Assembly (NCBI GenBank): GCA_027021365.1
Contig: JALUUM010000027.1
Span: forward strand, 62,001 to 126,000
Length of the DNA: 64,000 nt
Reading direction: 5' to 3'
From: Spirochaetales bacterium
GTDB taxonomy: Bacteria; Spirochaetota; Spirochaetia; SZUA-6
Position 1 is the stretch's first letter. Every line of letters begins with the position of its first letter. This document shows, piece after piece, positions 32,094 to 42,643 of the stretch. Both the position numbers and the translations under genes were made by a program. Under the pieces are notes generated by a model, which was not told the origin of the DNA, did not search any database, and worked only from the letters and a program-made list of their open reading frames with translations.

Positions 32094-33308
32094 CTACCAG
32101 GCCCTCTGGCCTTCTTTCAGTGTGAAGAACTTGTATATCCCCATGGCGTAACTTATTATTGCGACAACGAGAAAGATCGGGAAGTATACAGCCGAGAATG
32201 GAATCACCAGGAGAACCTTGTACCACTCTCTCTTTGATTCCATGTTTATCAGGGCATAGGGGATGGAAAAGACAGGGTAGAGGAGATAGATGAAGATTGC
32301 CTTGAAAAGATGAAAACCTGCGGTGAGTTTCATAAGGCCGAAGGTGGTAATTACCGAGTATCCCAGGTCTCTGAAGTATCTGAAGAGCCTGAACATGTTT
32401 TCGAAGAAAAGGATGTTGTGGAAGAGAGCTATGGCAAAGGAGACGGTAAGCAGGGTGTAGGTAAAGGTAAAGAATAGGAAAACGGGATGAAAGATGAAAA
32501 AAGGAAAGTGCCTCAGTACATTTTGGATGCCACCGGCTCCCCACCTCAATTTCTGCAAGAACCACTCCTTCAATTTGGTGGGAACGGATGAATAGACGAA
32601 GGAACTTGCCTCTTCTACCTTCCAGCCGGATCTTCCAAGCTTCAAAGCAAGGTCCATATCCTCTATCAAGGCATGTTCGGTAAGCATGCTTACCTCGGTG
32701 AAGGCCTTTCTCTTGAATGCCATACAACCTCCCCACAGGCTCATTGTTGTCTTGGCATTGTATGCCGTCTGGATAAGGCTTATCATTCCGTACTCGATTT
32801 CCTGCATTCTTGCAAGGAAACCTCTGTTTATCGGTTTGTACCGGCAGCTAGTCGCCCCGACATGTTCCTCCTGGAGCCTGGAAAGCATATCCTCCATGGC
32901 CTTTGAATTGAGGATCGTATCCGAATCCAGTACCAGTATGATATTACCCTTCGTAAGATCGAATGCCCTGTTGATAGACCTGACCTTGCCGATATTTTTT
33001 TCGTTTTTTATCACTTTGAAACTGAATCGTGTCCGGTAATCCTTTAGAATCCGGTCGGTTTCACTGTCACTTCCATCATTGACTACGATGAGATCTATGA
33101 GGTTGTTGTCGTATGAATCGAATACGCTCTCTATCGTTTTTCCGAGCGTTCCGGCGTCGTTGTAGGTGGGAACGATAATCGATACGAGTGGTTTCTTCTC
33201 TATTTTCCTCTTTTTCCTGTAGTCTGCAAGGGCCACAATTATTATGAAGGTGAAAAAGAGAATGAAAATTGTAAAAACAATGGTGTTCCAGATTGCAGGA
33301 TCTATCAT
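32094..33308 (-). CDS. family 2 membrane glycosyltransferase
   Basis: 404 aa; VSIIVPTYNDAGTLGKTIESV, VLDSDTILN, EDMDLALKL, QKLRWGAGG. Confidence 0.92.
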   Translation of the reverse strand: MIDPAIWNTIVFTIFILFFTFIIIVALADYRKKRKIEKKPLVSIIVPTYNDAGTLGKTIESVFDSYDNNLIDLIVVNDGSDSETDRILKDYRTRFSFKVIKNEKNIGKVRSINRAFDLTKGNIILVLDSDTILNSKAMEDMLSRLQEEHVGATSCRYKPINRGFLARMQEIEYGMISLIQTAYNAKTTMSLWGGCMAFKRKAFTEVSMLTEHALIEDMDLALKLGRSGWKVEEASSFVYSSVPTKLKEWFLQKLRWGAGGIQNVLRHFPFFIFHPVFLFFTFTYTLLTVSFAIALFHNILFFENMFRLFRYFRDLGYSVITTFGLMKLTAGFHLFKAIFIYLLYPVFSIPYALINMESKREWYKVLLVIPFSAVYFPIFLVVAIISYAMGIYKFFTLKEGQRAW

Positions 33309-33358
33309 TTCAATTCGACAGCCTTCTCTCGTTCATTTGGTTAAAAGAGTTCGAATGT

Positions 33359-33706
33359 TTAAAAGGTGATTACCCTTTTATCACTCTTTAGATATTCGGT
33401 AAGAGGTACACCCATGTACTTTACCTCTATTCCGAGCTTCTCCAGCTTTCCCGCCACTCCGTAGAGGTCTGCGCATGCCCTGCAAGCCTCGACCTTGATA
33501 CCTGCTTCCCTCATCTTTGCTATATATTCCTGAAGATCCTTGTCCCTGGTCAGGAGCTCAGCAGATGGCCCCCACACCACAAGGGTAACTTTCTTCCACC
33601 AACCCTTCAACTTTGCATTAAGGGTATACATGAAAGTCATCTTTAGTGCCACTTCTCTGTCCCCGCTCGTCCACAGAACGATGAGCTCTTCATTCCCCTT
33701 GGCCAC
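33359..33706 (-). CDS. DsrE/DsrF-like family protein
   Basis: 115 aa; VTLVVWGPSAELLTRDKDLQEYIAKMREAGIKVEACRACAD; GTG start with SD GAGGAGG. Confidence 0.8.
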   Translation of the reverse strand: MAKGNEELIVLWTSGDREVALKMTFMYTLNAKLKGWWKKVTLVVWGPSAELLTRDKDLQEYIAKMREAGIKVEACRACADLYGVAGKLEKLGIEVKYMGVPLTEYLKSDKRVITF

Positions 33707-34099
33707 GGATACCTCCTCGTATAATCTGGAAAACTGTTGATATTTTAATTAGCTTGAAATTTGTATCTCCGTAATACGGCATTGTAAAGAATTTATATGC
33801 CATCCGAAGTATTGTACAGGAATAGGGCCCTATATGGAAGGGGAAGTGGTAAAAGGTCTATAAAAAAGTTATCCAGGATGCCCGGCCAGAAGGATTTTAA
33901 GGGTTCCGGCCAGTCTGGCTGAGGCTGTATGTAGCCGGAACCCTCTGTAATATGTTTCGCTACGTATCGTCGGTAGTAGATCTTTTTAGAAGTAGATCCT
34001 TTTGGAAATCACCGATCCCCAAATACTGCCCAAAGCTTTCCTTGCAGATTGCTGTTTTCTCAGATTAATCCCTTCGGATCAATATGTCGCCACAAGCCT

Positions 34100-35209
34100 T
34101 TAGCCCTTCGTAAAGGGTCCTATCTGTGGAAGCTCGTAAACCGATTTCCAGCCCTCACTGAAGGGTTCCTTGAGAAATGGTTCCATCTCCTTTGCGCTTC
34201 TCAGGGTCACCTTCTCTACGGGTGGTACCGTTCCCGGAGGGAATTTCTCCAGAATTTGGTCTATCACCAGGGTAAGGTACTTAAGAATTGCCGCTATGGG
34301 ACGTTTTGCCTTTCTTGCCGTTGCCTTGCTTGGAGCACCGACCACCCCTTCCGGAGTTGCATATCTCTCTATGGCGAAGTGGCCTTCCCCCTCTGACCAT
34401 CTGTGAGGACGCCTGTAAGGATCAACCGAAGTATCGAAATGGCCGTTTGGCAGGAAGGATTCTCCCCAGGCATCCTTTACCACGCTCATATCCACCATTT
34501 CCTTGAACATCAGAAGGGCAACGGCAGTCTCGCTCTCGTCTGCATGGATGAATGTGGTTTCCAGGCTGTCAGGCCTGTCTACAGGAATGAAGAACTCCCT
34601 CACTGCCCTGTGCCAGTCAAGTACCTGGAATATACCGGGAAGCTGAAACCGTTTCATGAACTCGTGAAGAGCGGATTCCAGCATCCATAGCTGGCCGTGG
34701 TTATTAATGACGATTATCTTTCTGTATCCGTCGTTCCACAACCCCAGCATGGTATAGATTAGCATCTCCTCTACCGTCTCTTTGGGTATTATCACGGTTC
34801 CCGGCATACCCATGTGGTGGTAGGGGTGCCCGCCGTAGTTCAAGGGAGGAAAGGCGAGGTTCACCTCTCTTCCCTGTTTTGCAGTGTAACGCCTTACCGC
34901 CTCTACGATCTGGGTGACCATGAATGTATCGAGACCCGAGTTTGCATGAATCCCGTGGTTTTCGGTGCATCCCACGGGCAGAAGAACTATGTCGTTCTTT
35001 TTTCTCTTTTCTATGCACTTCACCCTTGGTGTATTCTGGATGTAAGTACCCGCCTTTCCAATCTCAGACGGGGAAGGAACCTCGTACTCCTTTAGTATCC
35101 TGTCTATCTCTTCCTCGGAGGCATCCCATATCTCCTTCTTAAGGCGGCCCACCTCGGTATCCTCGAAAACTATTTCGGGATAGTTCGTTGTTAACCATTT
35201 TCCACTCAT
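34100..35209 (-). CDS. creatininase family protein
   Basis: DIVLLPVGCTENHGIHANSGLDTFMVTQIVEA, NNHGQ, ADESETAVAL; start at ATG 35209 with SD AGGAGG. Confidence 0.85.
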   Translation of the reverse strand: MSGKWLTTNYPEIVFEDTEVGRLKKEIWDASEEEIDRILKEYEVPSPSEIGKAGTYIQNTPRVKCIEKRKKNDIVLLPVGCTENHGIHANSGLDTFMVTQIVEAVRRYTAKQGREVNLAFPPLNYGGHPYHHMGMPGTVIIPKETVEEMLIYTMLGLWNDGYRKIIVINNHGQLWMLESALHEFMKRFQLPGIFQVLDWHRAVREFFIPVDRPDSLETTFIHADESETAVALLMFKEMVDMSVVKDAWGESFLPNGHFDTSVDPYRRPHRWSEGEGHFAIERYATPEGVVGAPSKATARKAKRPIAAILKYLTLVIDQILEKFPPGTVPPVEKVTLRSAKEMEPFLKEPFSEGWKSVYELPQIGPFTKG

Positions 35210-35358
35210 TATTTTCCTCCTAATACTGATCTTTGATTCACTTTCTAAAATCGAATGAATAATAAACATAAATGAAAACGTTTGCAATACCTCTGGTGGT
35301 TTTTATTTGATAAAAAACTGAAATATCCACTAAATGTTTGATTAGTGTTTGTGGCGCA

Positions 35359-36663
35359 TCAACGGATATTTACGAGCTGCACGATGCCCATTCTGCCGTC
35401 TGTTAGCCATTCGGGGTTCTTTCTGGAATAAGATTGATACTTTTCACTCGATACATCGACGATCAATTCGCTTTTCAATGTTCTTAGTACCGCGAAATCC
35501 GCTGGAAACCACTCTGTAAGCTCTTTAAGCTTCAGTGTCGGATTCCACTGCCTGTCACTCAGCAACCTCCTGTAGTTCGCATCACCCTTCAGAATAACGA
35601 TGTCTGCCTGGCTCAGTGAAAGCCGTATCTCCCCGGGGAAATCGATAAAATGAAGCGGCCCATTCCAGAAGTAGTGTTCCGCAATTTTCAGTCTACCTCT
35701 TTCAATTAAAGCCTTCAGGTTTTCCGCAATTTCGCCTAATTTTTCATGGCTCTTGTATTTCTCTCTTCCGGCTGCCATGCTTATTCTCTCTATGGCCTGA
35801 AAAATGTCCTTTTTCACTGTATCGGAAACGAAGAAGGGAGTTCTCTTTACGTGGAGTGTAATTCTCCTTTCAGATCCTTTGGCAGACCTGGTGGAAAGTA
35901 GGTAGAGGCACAGAATTAAGTCGGCAACCAGTTCCTGCCCGGCATTGTCGAGAATCATGTGAATATTGTCTTTTTTCAGGAGACTTTCAGACAGTCTTTT
36001 CGTATCGTCGATAATCAGGAGTTCCCTGTTTTTCTTTACAGTTTCTCCCTTCGAACGACTGGCTATTTGATAGTTACTAAGATCGATCCTGTTTCCCCAG
36101 AGTGATAGAAGAATGAGTTTTTCGAGGATACTCCCGGAGGGATTTTTCTTTGCCGTCATTGAATCTTCAAGAATCTCTGATGCTTCTATTGCCAGGTCTA
36201 TGCCACCCTGAGGGGTTTCGAGTTCTCCAAGTTTCATGACTTCAAATGGGTCTTTCAATCTGTTTTTGGAATATCGGGAGTAATAGCCGAATGCAATCAG
36301 GAGCCTTAAGTAGAAGTAGGCTTCGGCAAAGTACCAGGGAATTTCAAGCCAGCTTTTTCCCTTGTATTTGGCAATTTCACTGTTCCATGTATTGATCTCT
36401 GCATTTTCAAAGAGGGACTTGTCGATATCATAGTATCCTTCTCCCTCGAAAGGATTTATGATAACCGATTCCCCCATTTCTTTCTTGAGTGACCGGAGAT
36501 TTTTAATGGTCTTTCTCTCTATGGCATTGCTTGCAATAACGCGGTCGACTATAAATGGCAGCCTTTCGGTTATGGTTCTATGGGCAAAACTTCCTCTCTG
36601 TCCGGTATGTATAAAGGCTGGGTGCTCTTTTGGATGAGCGATGTGGGTAATATTACTCTTCAT
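35359..36663 (-). CDS. ARMT1/DUF89-family (damage-control phosphatase/methyltransferase-like) protein
   Basis: 434 aa; HMILDNAGQELVADLILCLYLL, HVKRTPFFVSDT, DIVILKGDANYRRLLSDRQW. Confidence 0.75.
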   Translation of the reverse strand: MKSNITHIAHPKEHPAFIHTGQRGSFAHRTITERLPFIVDRVIASNAIERKTIKNLRSLKKEMGESVIINPFEGEGYYDIDKSLFENAEINTWNSEIAKYKGKSWLEIPWYFAEAYFYLRLLIAFGYYSRYSKNRLKDPFEVMKLGELETPQGGIDLAIEASEILEDSMTAKKNPSGSILEKLILLSLWGNRIDLSNYQIASRSKGETVKKNRELLIIDDTKRLSESLLKKDNIHMILDNAGQELVADLILCLYLLSTRSAKGSERRITLHVKRTPFFVSDTVKKDIFQAIERISMAAGREKYKSHEKLGEIAENLKALIERGRLKIAEHYFWNGPLHFIDFPGEIRLSLSQADIVILKGDANYRRLLSDRQWNPTLKLKELTEWFPADFAVLRTLKSELIVDVSSEKYQSYSRKNPEWLTDGRMGIVQLVNIR

Positions 36664-36743
36664 ATATTACAATTGACTGCCAGGTGATTATCGTTTATTG
36701 TTTCATAATCCTCAGATAAAGTCTACAGGGAGTACTGGAAAGA

Positions 36744-37970
36744 ATGAAGATCTGGATAAAACTGTTGATTGGGATAATCCTCGGACTCATTATAGGTTTT
36801 CTTGTGAATACGGGGAACAGCGTGGAGAATCTACTTGGCTATCTGTCTCGCCTTTTCATTCAGATTGGAAGATATGTAATTTTCCCGATGGTCTTTTTTT
36901 CTCTCGTTATGGGGACATATGAGCTTAAGCGTGAGAAAAAGTTATTCAGGGTGTACGGTAAGATTCTAGTCTACCTTCTTGGCTCGACCATAATTCTGGT
37001 TATTATTGGCATCCTCTCCGTGGTAATCTTTTCTCCCGAGAGAATTCCCATAATAACGGAAAAGGAGAAACAACTTCAGATCTACGGAATAAAGGAGGTG
37101 TTTCTTCATATATTTCCTTCAAACCTTTTCAAGGTTTTTGTGGAGCCGGGAAACTTCATGCTACCTCTTGTTTTTCTCTCCTTTTTTCTGGGAGTCAACA
37201 TGGATTTTGATAAGCAATTATCCAGGCCTGCGCTACAGTTTTTCGATTCCATGTCGAGGACCCTGTATCATGCCAATTCTCTGATAGTGGAACTTTTCGG
37301 AATTGCAGCAATCGGGATAATTTCTTACAGGGTAGTCTATTTCCGAAATGTGAACATGGAGATATTCAAGCAACTACTCATTATCCTTCTCTTCGATACC
37401 CTCTTTGTCGTGTTTGCGGTGTATCCCGCTTTACTGCACCTTCTAGGTGATCGTGTTAATCCATACAGGTGGCTCTATGCATCTCTTGCCTCTCTCGTTA
37501 CAGCCCTCGTTACCGGGGATGAGTATCTTTCCGTGGGGATGCTTTCCAAACACGGGAAGGAGAGTATGGGAGTAAAGAGAAGTGTGGGAACGGCAGTGTA
37601 TCCCATATTTGCACTATTCGGGCGTGCAGGGACAGCAATGGTCACCTCCGTTTCCTTCATTCTTATTCTCAGGTCATATTCCAGTTTGGAACTGAGTTTC
37701 ATGCAATACCTGTGGGTAGGACTCTTTTCTCTGTTGACTTCGTTCTTTCTCTTTTCTGTTCCGGGAATGGGAGCATTCGTGTCCCTTGCCTTCTTGAGTT
37801 CCTACTACGGGAAGGGTCTGGAGGACGGGTATCTGATACTCAGGCCGGTTATTCCCCTGCTTGTAAGTGCCGGTGTCATGGTGGATGTTCTTACTTCCTC
37901 GCTTGTCTCCTTTTTGATAGGTAAGAGCGAAGGTCTTTCCGAATCAGGCGAGATTGAGAATTTCATATGA
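36744..37970 (+). CDS. dicarboxylate/amino acid:cation symporter (DAACS family)
   Basis: 408 aa; LLIGIILGLIIGFLV, MVFFSLVMGTYEL, multi-TM. Confidence 0.82.
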   Translation: MKIWIKLLIGIILGLIIGFLVNTGNSVENLLGYLSRLFIQIGRYVIFPMVFFSLVMGTYELKREKKLFRVYGKILVYLLGSTIILVIIGILSVVIFSPERIPIITEKEKQLQIYGIKEVFLHIFPSNLFKVFVEPGNFMLPLVFLSFFLGVNMDFDKQLSRPALQFFDSMSRTLYHANSLIVELFGIAAIGIISYRVVYFRNVNMEIFKQLLIILLFDTLFVVFAVYPALLHLLGDRVNPYRWLYASLASLVTALVTGDEYLSVGMLSKHGKESMGVKRSVGTAVYPIFALFGRAGTAMVTSVSFILILRSYSSLELSFMQYLWVGLFSLLTSFFLFSVPGMGAFVSLAFLSSYYGKGLEDGYLILRPVIPLLVSAGVMVDVLTSSLVSFLIGKSEGLSESGEIENFI

Positions 37971-38008
37971 GTTGAATTTGAGTCGATTTTACGATGCTAT
38001 ACATCCCT

Positions 38009-38668
38009 TTACAATTTGATCACAAAACCAATGAGACCCGATACTATCAACTGGTCATAAAAGGGGAGTGATTCGCCGTCCCAGAGGTGAAAGAGCGGAT
38101 AGAGAATCTTGAGGTTGAAGGAAAGGCTAAATTTCTCATATACATTCCAGGTGAGATAGATGTCATTTGATGGGTAGAAAAAACGCCCCTTTCCGAATAG
38201 ATACTGCATCAGGGCAAGACGGTCATTCTTTGCCACGTCACTGGAAACTATTGGAAAACGGAGGAGAAAAGCCAAACCGATATCGGCACCGGCAAGGATT
38301 GTGCTGTTGAAAGCATACTCCATGCCGAATCTCGTATCTATCAGTGTGGAAAGCACCCAGTTCCATCTGTCTCCGGGTGCCTCTATTTCCTGTGGAAGTG
38401 CTCTGGTACCATTGTATGCATAATAGTTGCCCCAGAAGTCTATGCCGGTTCTTATTGTAAACAGGTTCATCTTTAGAAGGGGAACGGTTAACCCCACTGT
38501 TCTCAGTATTGGGCTGGGGGCACTATCTGTCTCTGAGTTGCCAAGATAGAGTAAGCCCGTATCTATCTCTATATAATCGATACCACTGGCATTGAGTATT
38601 CCTGCATTGAACAGGAAAAGGAGTGCTGTTGAGATGAGGATTGTCAGATTCAGTTTTCTTGAAATCAT
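38009..38668 (-). CDS. putative outer-membrane beta-barrel protein
   Basis: 219 aa; signal peptide, alternating aromatic strands, FVIKL C-terminus. Confidence 0.55.
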   Translation of the reverse strand: MISRKLNLTILISTALLFLFNAGILNASGIDYIEIDTGLLYLGNSETDSAPSPILRTVGLTVPLLKMNLFTIRTGIDFWGNYYAYNGTRALPQEIEAPGDRWNWVLSTLIDTRFGMEYAFNSTILAGADIGLAFLLRFPIVSSDVAKNDRLALMQYLFGKGRFFYPSNDIYLTWNVYEKFSLSFNLKILYPLFHLWDGESLPFYDQLIVSGLIGFVIKL

Positions 38669-38758
38669 TCTTCCAAAAGTCCCTGTTACATTCGGGGTTT
38701 AGTAAAACCTGCCCCGTTATTCAAACTAAAGGATACCATCACTTGTAGAAAATATCCA

Positions 38759-39883
38759 TTACAATTCCAGCACAAGCATTCCTGATGCACCTGTATCCAT
38801 GAAGTTTCTCTCTTCCCAGAAGACTATAATCCTGTCATCAAAAAAATTGAACCCTGTATATTGAAAATCCTCGGGTAAAGGGGGAAGGAGCATCTTTTCT
38901 GGCCTTTTTTCTCCCTTCCTTGATATATAGATGGCAGGTCTTTGTTTTCCATCCCGTTGCGGATCTTTCGAAAGAGCCATGGATATATTCTTTTCGGGAG
39001 AATCCGAAATTATCTTGATTTCTTGTAACGTGTAGTCCTTTTTTGCTATATCCCTGTCATTACCGTAGACATATCTTTCGGTCTTATAACCACCGGTATC
39101 CCTTACCGTGAAATGAATGACAGATTTCTCATTTACCTTAACGAGATTATTCTTGATAGTGGTTATAAGTTTTTTAAGGCTTGAGTCTTCGATTTCATCG
39201 ATATTCTTGAATCGGTAGCTCGCAATATATTCCTCTCTGGTTTCTCCTTCTTCCTTCATGGTACTGGTATCGAGCCTTGAATATCTGAATCTCGTTGAAC
39301 TGCTTCCCGAGTATTTCCACTCGATATGAAAGACATTACTCGTCTCCTCTATGAAACCAACAGATTCCCATTCGGGATTTTCCTTCTGGAAAGGAATTAT
39401 AATGAATCTGTAATTCTCGTACCGGGGTACAAGTCTGACGAGGCTGATTCCCTGAATCTTCAAATCCCTGGAATCTACTACGTTCAACATCTCGTTGAAG
39501 TAGAGATGACAGGCTATGCTGTCCCTGTACGGAAAGAGAAGGGTAATAGTCTTGTACCTGAATATTAGGGGATCATAGAAGTATCGGAACTCGGGAAAGT
39601 TGCCATTCCTGATACCCTTCAGTGAGAGTGATGCAATTCCGTGTCCGTTCACGGCTAAGTAGAAGGCACTATCGAATACGATGGAATCGGCTACGTATTC
39701 CTGTACTGTCCAGGGCAGCAGGTTTACATGGTTGATATCTTTTGGCCCTTTGATACTTTCAAATTTTCCATTTTGTAACTGGAACCATAGATAAGGAATG
39801 GTTTTCTCCGTCCCGCTCTCCCTTACCCTTGAACAGGAAAAAATGGTAAGGACAATAAGGGTTAGAAAGAGGATTCTTTTCAA
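38759..39883 (-). CDS. predicted lipoprotein of unknown function
   Basis: Likely TTG start 39883; LKRILFLTLIVLTIFSCSRV lipobox. Confidence 0.65.
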   Translation of the reverse strand: MKRILFLTLIVLTIFSCSRVRESGTEKTIPYLWFQLQNGKFESIKGPKDINHVNLLPWTVQEYVADSIVFDSAFYLAVNGHGIASLSLKGIRNGNFPEFRYFYDPLIFRYKTITLLFPYRDSIACHLYFNEMLNVVDSRDLKIQGISLVRLVPRYENYRFIIIPFQKENPEWESVGFIEETSNVFHIEWKYSGSSSTRFRYSRLDTSTMKEEGETREEYIASYRFKNIDEIEDSSLKKLITTIKNNLVKVNEKSVIHFTVRDTGGYKTERYVYGNDRDIAKKDYTLQEIKIISDSPEKNISMALSKDPQRDGKQRPAIYISRKGEKRPEKMLLPPLPEDFQYTGFNFFDDRIIVFWEERNFMDTGASGMLVLEL

Positions 39884-39897
39884 ACTGTTAAATTCCT

Positions 39898-41331
39898 CTA
39901 GTATGATTTTGCGAATGTGGCAATGAATTTGGCATCTTCTCCGCAGTAAAGGCATTTTTTCCCATTTGCATCACCGTTGTTGCTTATTGGAATCGCCCTT
40001 ATAGTGGCCTTTGTCTCTTCCTTTATCCTCAACTCGCACTCCGATGACCCGCACCAGGGAGCCTGGATGAATCCTCCGTCACTATCGATTATTCTCTTGA
40101 AATCTTCGTAAGCCTCGATACCGTGAGTATTTTCCTGCTTGAATGTGGCAGCCCTCTTGAATAGGTTGTTCTGGATGTCCTCGAGGATTTCTCCTATCCT
40201 CTGTTCCAATGACTTGCTTGGTACCGAGATTTTTTCTCCTGTATCCCTTCTTGCAAGTATAACCTCTTCCTTCTCGATGTCCCTGGGGCCCACTTCTATC
40301 CTCAGGGGGATACCCTGAAGCTCCCATTCGGAGAACTTCCATCCCGGAGTATTCTGATCGTCATCGTCGAGAACTACCGAATACTTGCCTCTCAGAGATT
40401 GATAGAGTCTGTTACAGTATTCGAGAACGGTTGCTTTGGTCTTGTTCTTATAGATAGGTATGATAACAACCTCTGTTGGGGCAAGGCGCGGGGGTAGAAT
40501 CAGTCCCTTGTCATCCGAATGGGTCATTATGAGGGCACCTATGAGCCTCGTAGATACACCCCAAGATGTTGCCCATACGTAGTCTAAGGTACCGTCCTTT
40601 GTCTGAAAGGTAACATCGAAAGCCTTTGCAAAGTTTTGTCCCAGGTTATGCGATGTACCTGCCTGAAGTGCTTTTCTGTCCTGCATCATTGCCTCTATCG
40701 TATAGGTCTTTACAGCTCCGGCAAACTTTTCATTTTCAGTTTTCTCACCGGCTAGAACGGGAATGGCCATGTATTCCTCTGCGAATTTCTTGTAGACAAA
40801 CAGCATCTTCAGCGTTTCTTCCTGTGCCTCATCAGCAGTCTCGTGTGCCGTATGACCCTCCTGCCAGAGAAACTCAGTGGTCCTTAAGAAAAGCCTTGTT
40901 CTCTTTTCCCACCTGACTACATTTGCCCACTGATTGATTAGAAGCGGAAGGTCTCTGTATGATTGTATCCACTTCTTGTACATGCTCCATATGATGGTTT
41001 CCGAGGTTGGCCTTATTATAAGCGGTTCATCCAGTTCTTCCCCGCCGCCATATGTGACGACTGCAAGTTCCGGGGAAAAGCCCTCCACGTGCTCTGCTTC
41101 TCTCTTTAAAAAACTGTCCGGTATGAGCAGAGGAAAATATGCATTTTTGTGGCCTGTTTCCTTGAACATGCCATCCAGCACATCTCTCATCTTTTCCCAG
41201 AGAGCATACCCGTTTGGTCTTATAACCATGCAACCCTTTACGGGGGCATAGTCGGCAAGTTTTGCCTGTAATACAATGTCGATGTACCACTGCGAATAAT
41301 TTTCACTTCTCGGGGTTATCTTCTCTGCCAT
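39898..41331 (-). CDS. proS: prolyl-tRNA synthetase, archaeal/eukaryal-like class
   Basis: 477 aa; [67 protein letters not shown]. Confidence 0.95.
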   Translation of the reverse strand: MAEKITPRSENYSQWYIDIVLQAKLADYAPVKGCMVIRPNGYALWEKMRDVLDGMFKETGHKNAYFPLLIPDSFLKREAEHVEGFSPELAVVTYGGGEELDEPLIIRPTSETIIWSMYKKWIQSYRDLPLLINQWANVVRWEKRTRLFLRTTEFLWQEGHTAHETADEAQEETLKMLFVYKKFAEEYMAIPVLAGEKTENEKFAGAVKTYTIEAMMQDRKALQAGTSHNLGQNFAKAFDVTFQTKDGTLDYVWATSWGVSTRLIGALIMTHSDDKGLILPPRLAPTEVVIIPIYKNKTKATVLEYCNRLYQSLRGKYSVVLDDDDQNTPGWKFSEWELQGIPLRIEVGPRDIEKEEVILARRDTGEKISVPSKSLEQRIGEILEDIQNNLFKRAATFKQENTHGIEAYEDFKRIIDSDGGFIQAPWCGSSECELRIKEETKATIRAIPISNNGDANGKKCLYCGEDAKFIATFAKSY

Positions 41332-41369
41332 GTAAACTCCAGATATATCTATTTTTTATTATTCGATCC

Positions 41370-42584
41370 TTAAAGGTAACGGTCTACAATGCCCTTTTTC
41401 TCGTAAAACTCAGGCTCGAATGGGACTGGTTTTCTTCCAAAGCAGATGCCTAGTTGTTCGTAGAATGATACCATCTCTACATCGACATGACGCTGTTCTA
41501 TGGCTTTTTTGGTCGGAAGGAATCTTATCTCGCCCTTGTGAACATTGAAGACGGTAACACCTGAATAGCCGTTCTTTAAAAGAAGAACTGCACCGCCTCC
41601 CGCCTCTTTGCCAAAGTTAACATCGAAGGCAGAAGACGAACCTGCACGTACGAGGTGACCCGGGACAACCTCTCTGACCTCGGGGGTTTCATACAATCCG
41701 GGAACATACATCCCCTGTTCTTTCATGAATTCCCTTATCTCGTCGTCTTCCTTCATTCGCATTTCCAGCTGTTTTCTTACATACTTTCCGGCACCTGCAA
41801 GTTTCTTGTGTCCGAATGAGTCTACCCCGGCGCTCTCGTCCACTATCTCCTGTCCCCTCAAGTCCTTCATACCCTCGGCTACCACTATCGAATAGGTTCC
41901 TGCATTTACATCGCTTTCCTTTACCCTGCGTATGTATCTCTCTTTCATATGCTTGTAAACAACATCGAAATCCACAGGTATTTCCGGTATGAGAATACAA
42001 TCGGCATCAGCGCCTATACCACCCCTGAAGGCAGTATGCCCGGCATATCTACCGAAGACTTCCACCACCATTATCCTGTTGTGAGTCTGGCCGGTAGTTT
42101 TCAGATCCTCTACGAACTTTGCTATCCTGTTTATGGCAGAATCCGCACCGACCGAGTAGGTCTGCAGATCGAGATCCATCGTTTTGGGAGCATGAACACA
42201 GGGAATCCCGTTGTTGGCAAGATCCACCACGACGCTTCCCGTATCGTCGCCTCCGGATATTACGAGGCCGTCTATGTTGAACTTCTTGAGTCCGGCTTTT
42301 ATCTTTTCATACTTTTCGGGATCCTTGATCTTTGCTATTTTTACCCTCGAATGACCCGCTTCGGAACCGGCGAGGCTTGAATGGACATGATCGACCCTCG
42401 ATAATGTGAGTTCAACGAGGTGATCCATGTTTATGAGATTATACAGGCCGGCATAACCGTTTGGTATCACGAAGGCGCCTATGCCGAGGGATTCGGCCAT
42501 CTGGGCTGCTCCTCTCACCACTGCATTCAGTCCGCCACAGTCCCCGCCACTGGTAATTATGCCTATGTTTCTAAGGGTAGCCAT
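41370..42584 (-). CDS. 6-phosphofructokinase, GGDDT type (probably PPi-dependent)
   Basis: 404 aa; IITSGGDCGGLNAVVRG, VISGGDDTGSVV, PKTMDLDLQTYSVGADSAIN. Confidence 0.85.
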   Translation of the reverse strand: MATLRNIGIITSGGDCGGLNAVVRGAAQMAESLGIGAFVIPNGYAGLYNLINMDHLVELTLSRVDHVHSSLAGSEAGHSRVKIAKIKDPEKYEKIKAGLKKFNIDGLVISGGDDTGSVVVDLANNGIPCVHAPKTMDLDLQTYSVGADSAINRIAKFVEDLKTTGQTHNRIMVVEVFGRYAGHTAFRGGIGADADCILIPEIPVDFDVVYKHMKERYIRRVKESDVNAGTYSIVVAEGMKDLRGQEIVDESAGVDSFGHKKLAGAGKYVRKQLEMRMKEDDEIREFMKEQGMYVPGLYETPEVREVVPGHLVRAGSSSAFDVNFGKEAGGGAVLLLKNGYSGVTVFNVHKGEIRFLPTKKAIEQRHVDVEMVSFYEQLGICFGRKPVPFEPEFYEKKGIVDRYL

Positions 42585-42643
42585 TTCGTTCTCCTGTTGT
42601 TAATTATTTTTTTGGCATTCTAAGCCGTATTTCGTTCTCCTGT
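42583..42643 (-). repeat. 15-bp direct repeat of the pfk ribosome-binding region (ACAGGAGAACGAAAT)
   Basis: Copies at 42583-42597 and 42629-42643. Confidence 0.85.

Noticed and set aside
32038-32736. 232-aa minus ORF overlapping the glycosyltransferase in another frame
   Set aside because: Out-of-frame shadow of the GT2 gene, with no family features.
39898-41331. Archaeal-type proS as a novel horizontal transfer
   Set aside because: This ProRS class is already known in spirochaetes and several other bacteria, so it is not new on its own.
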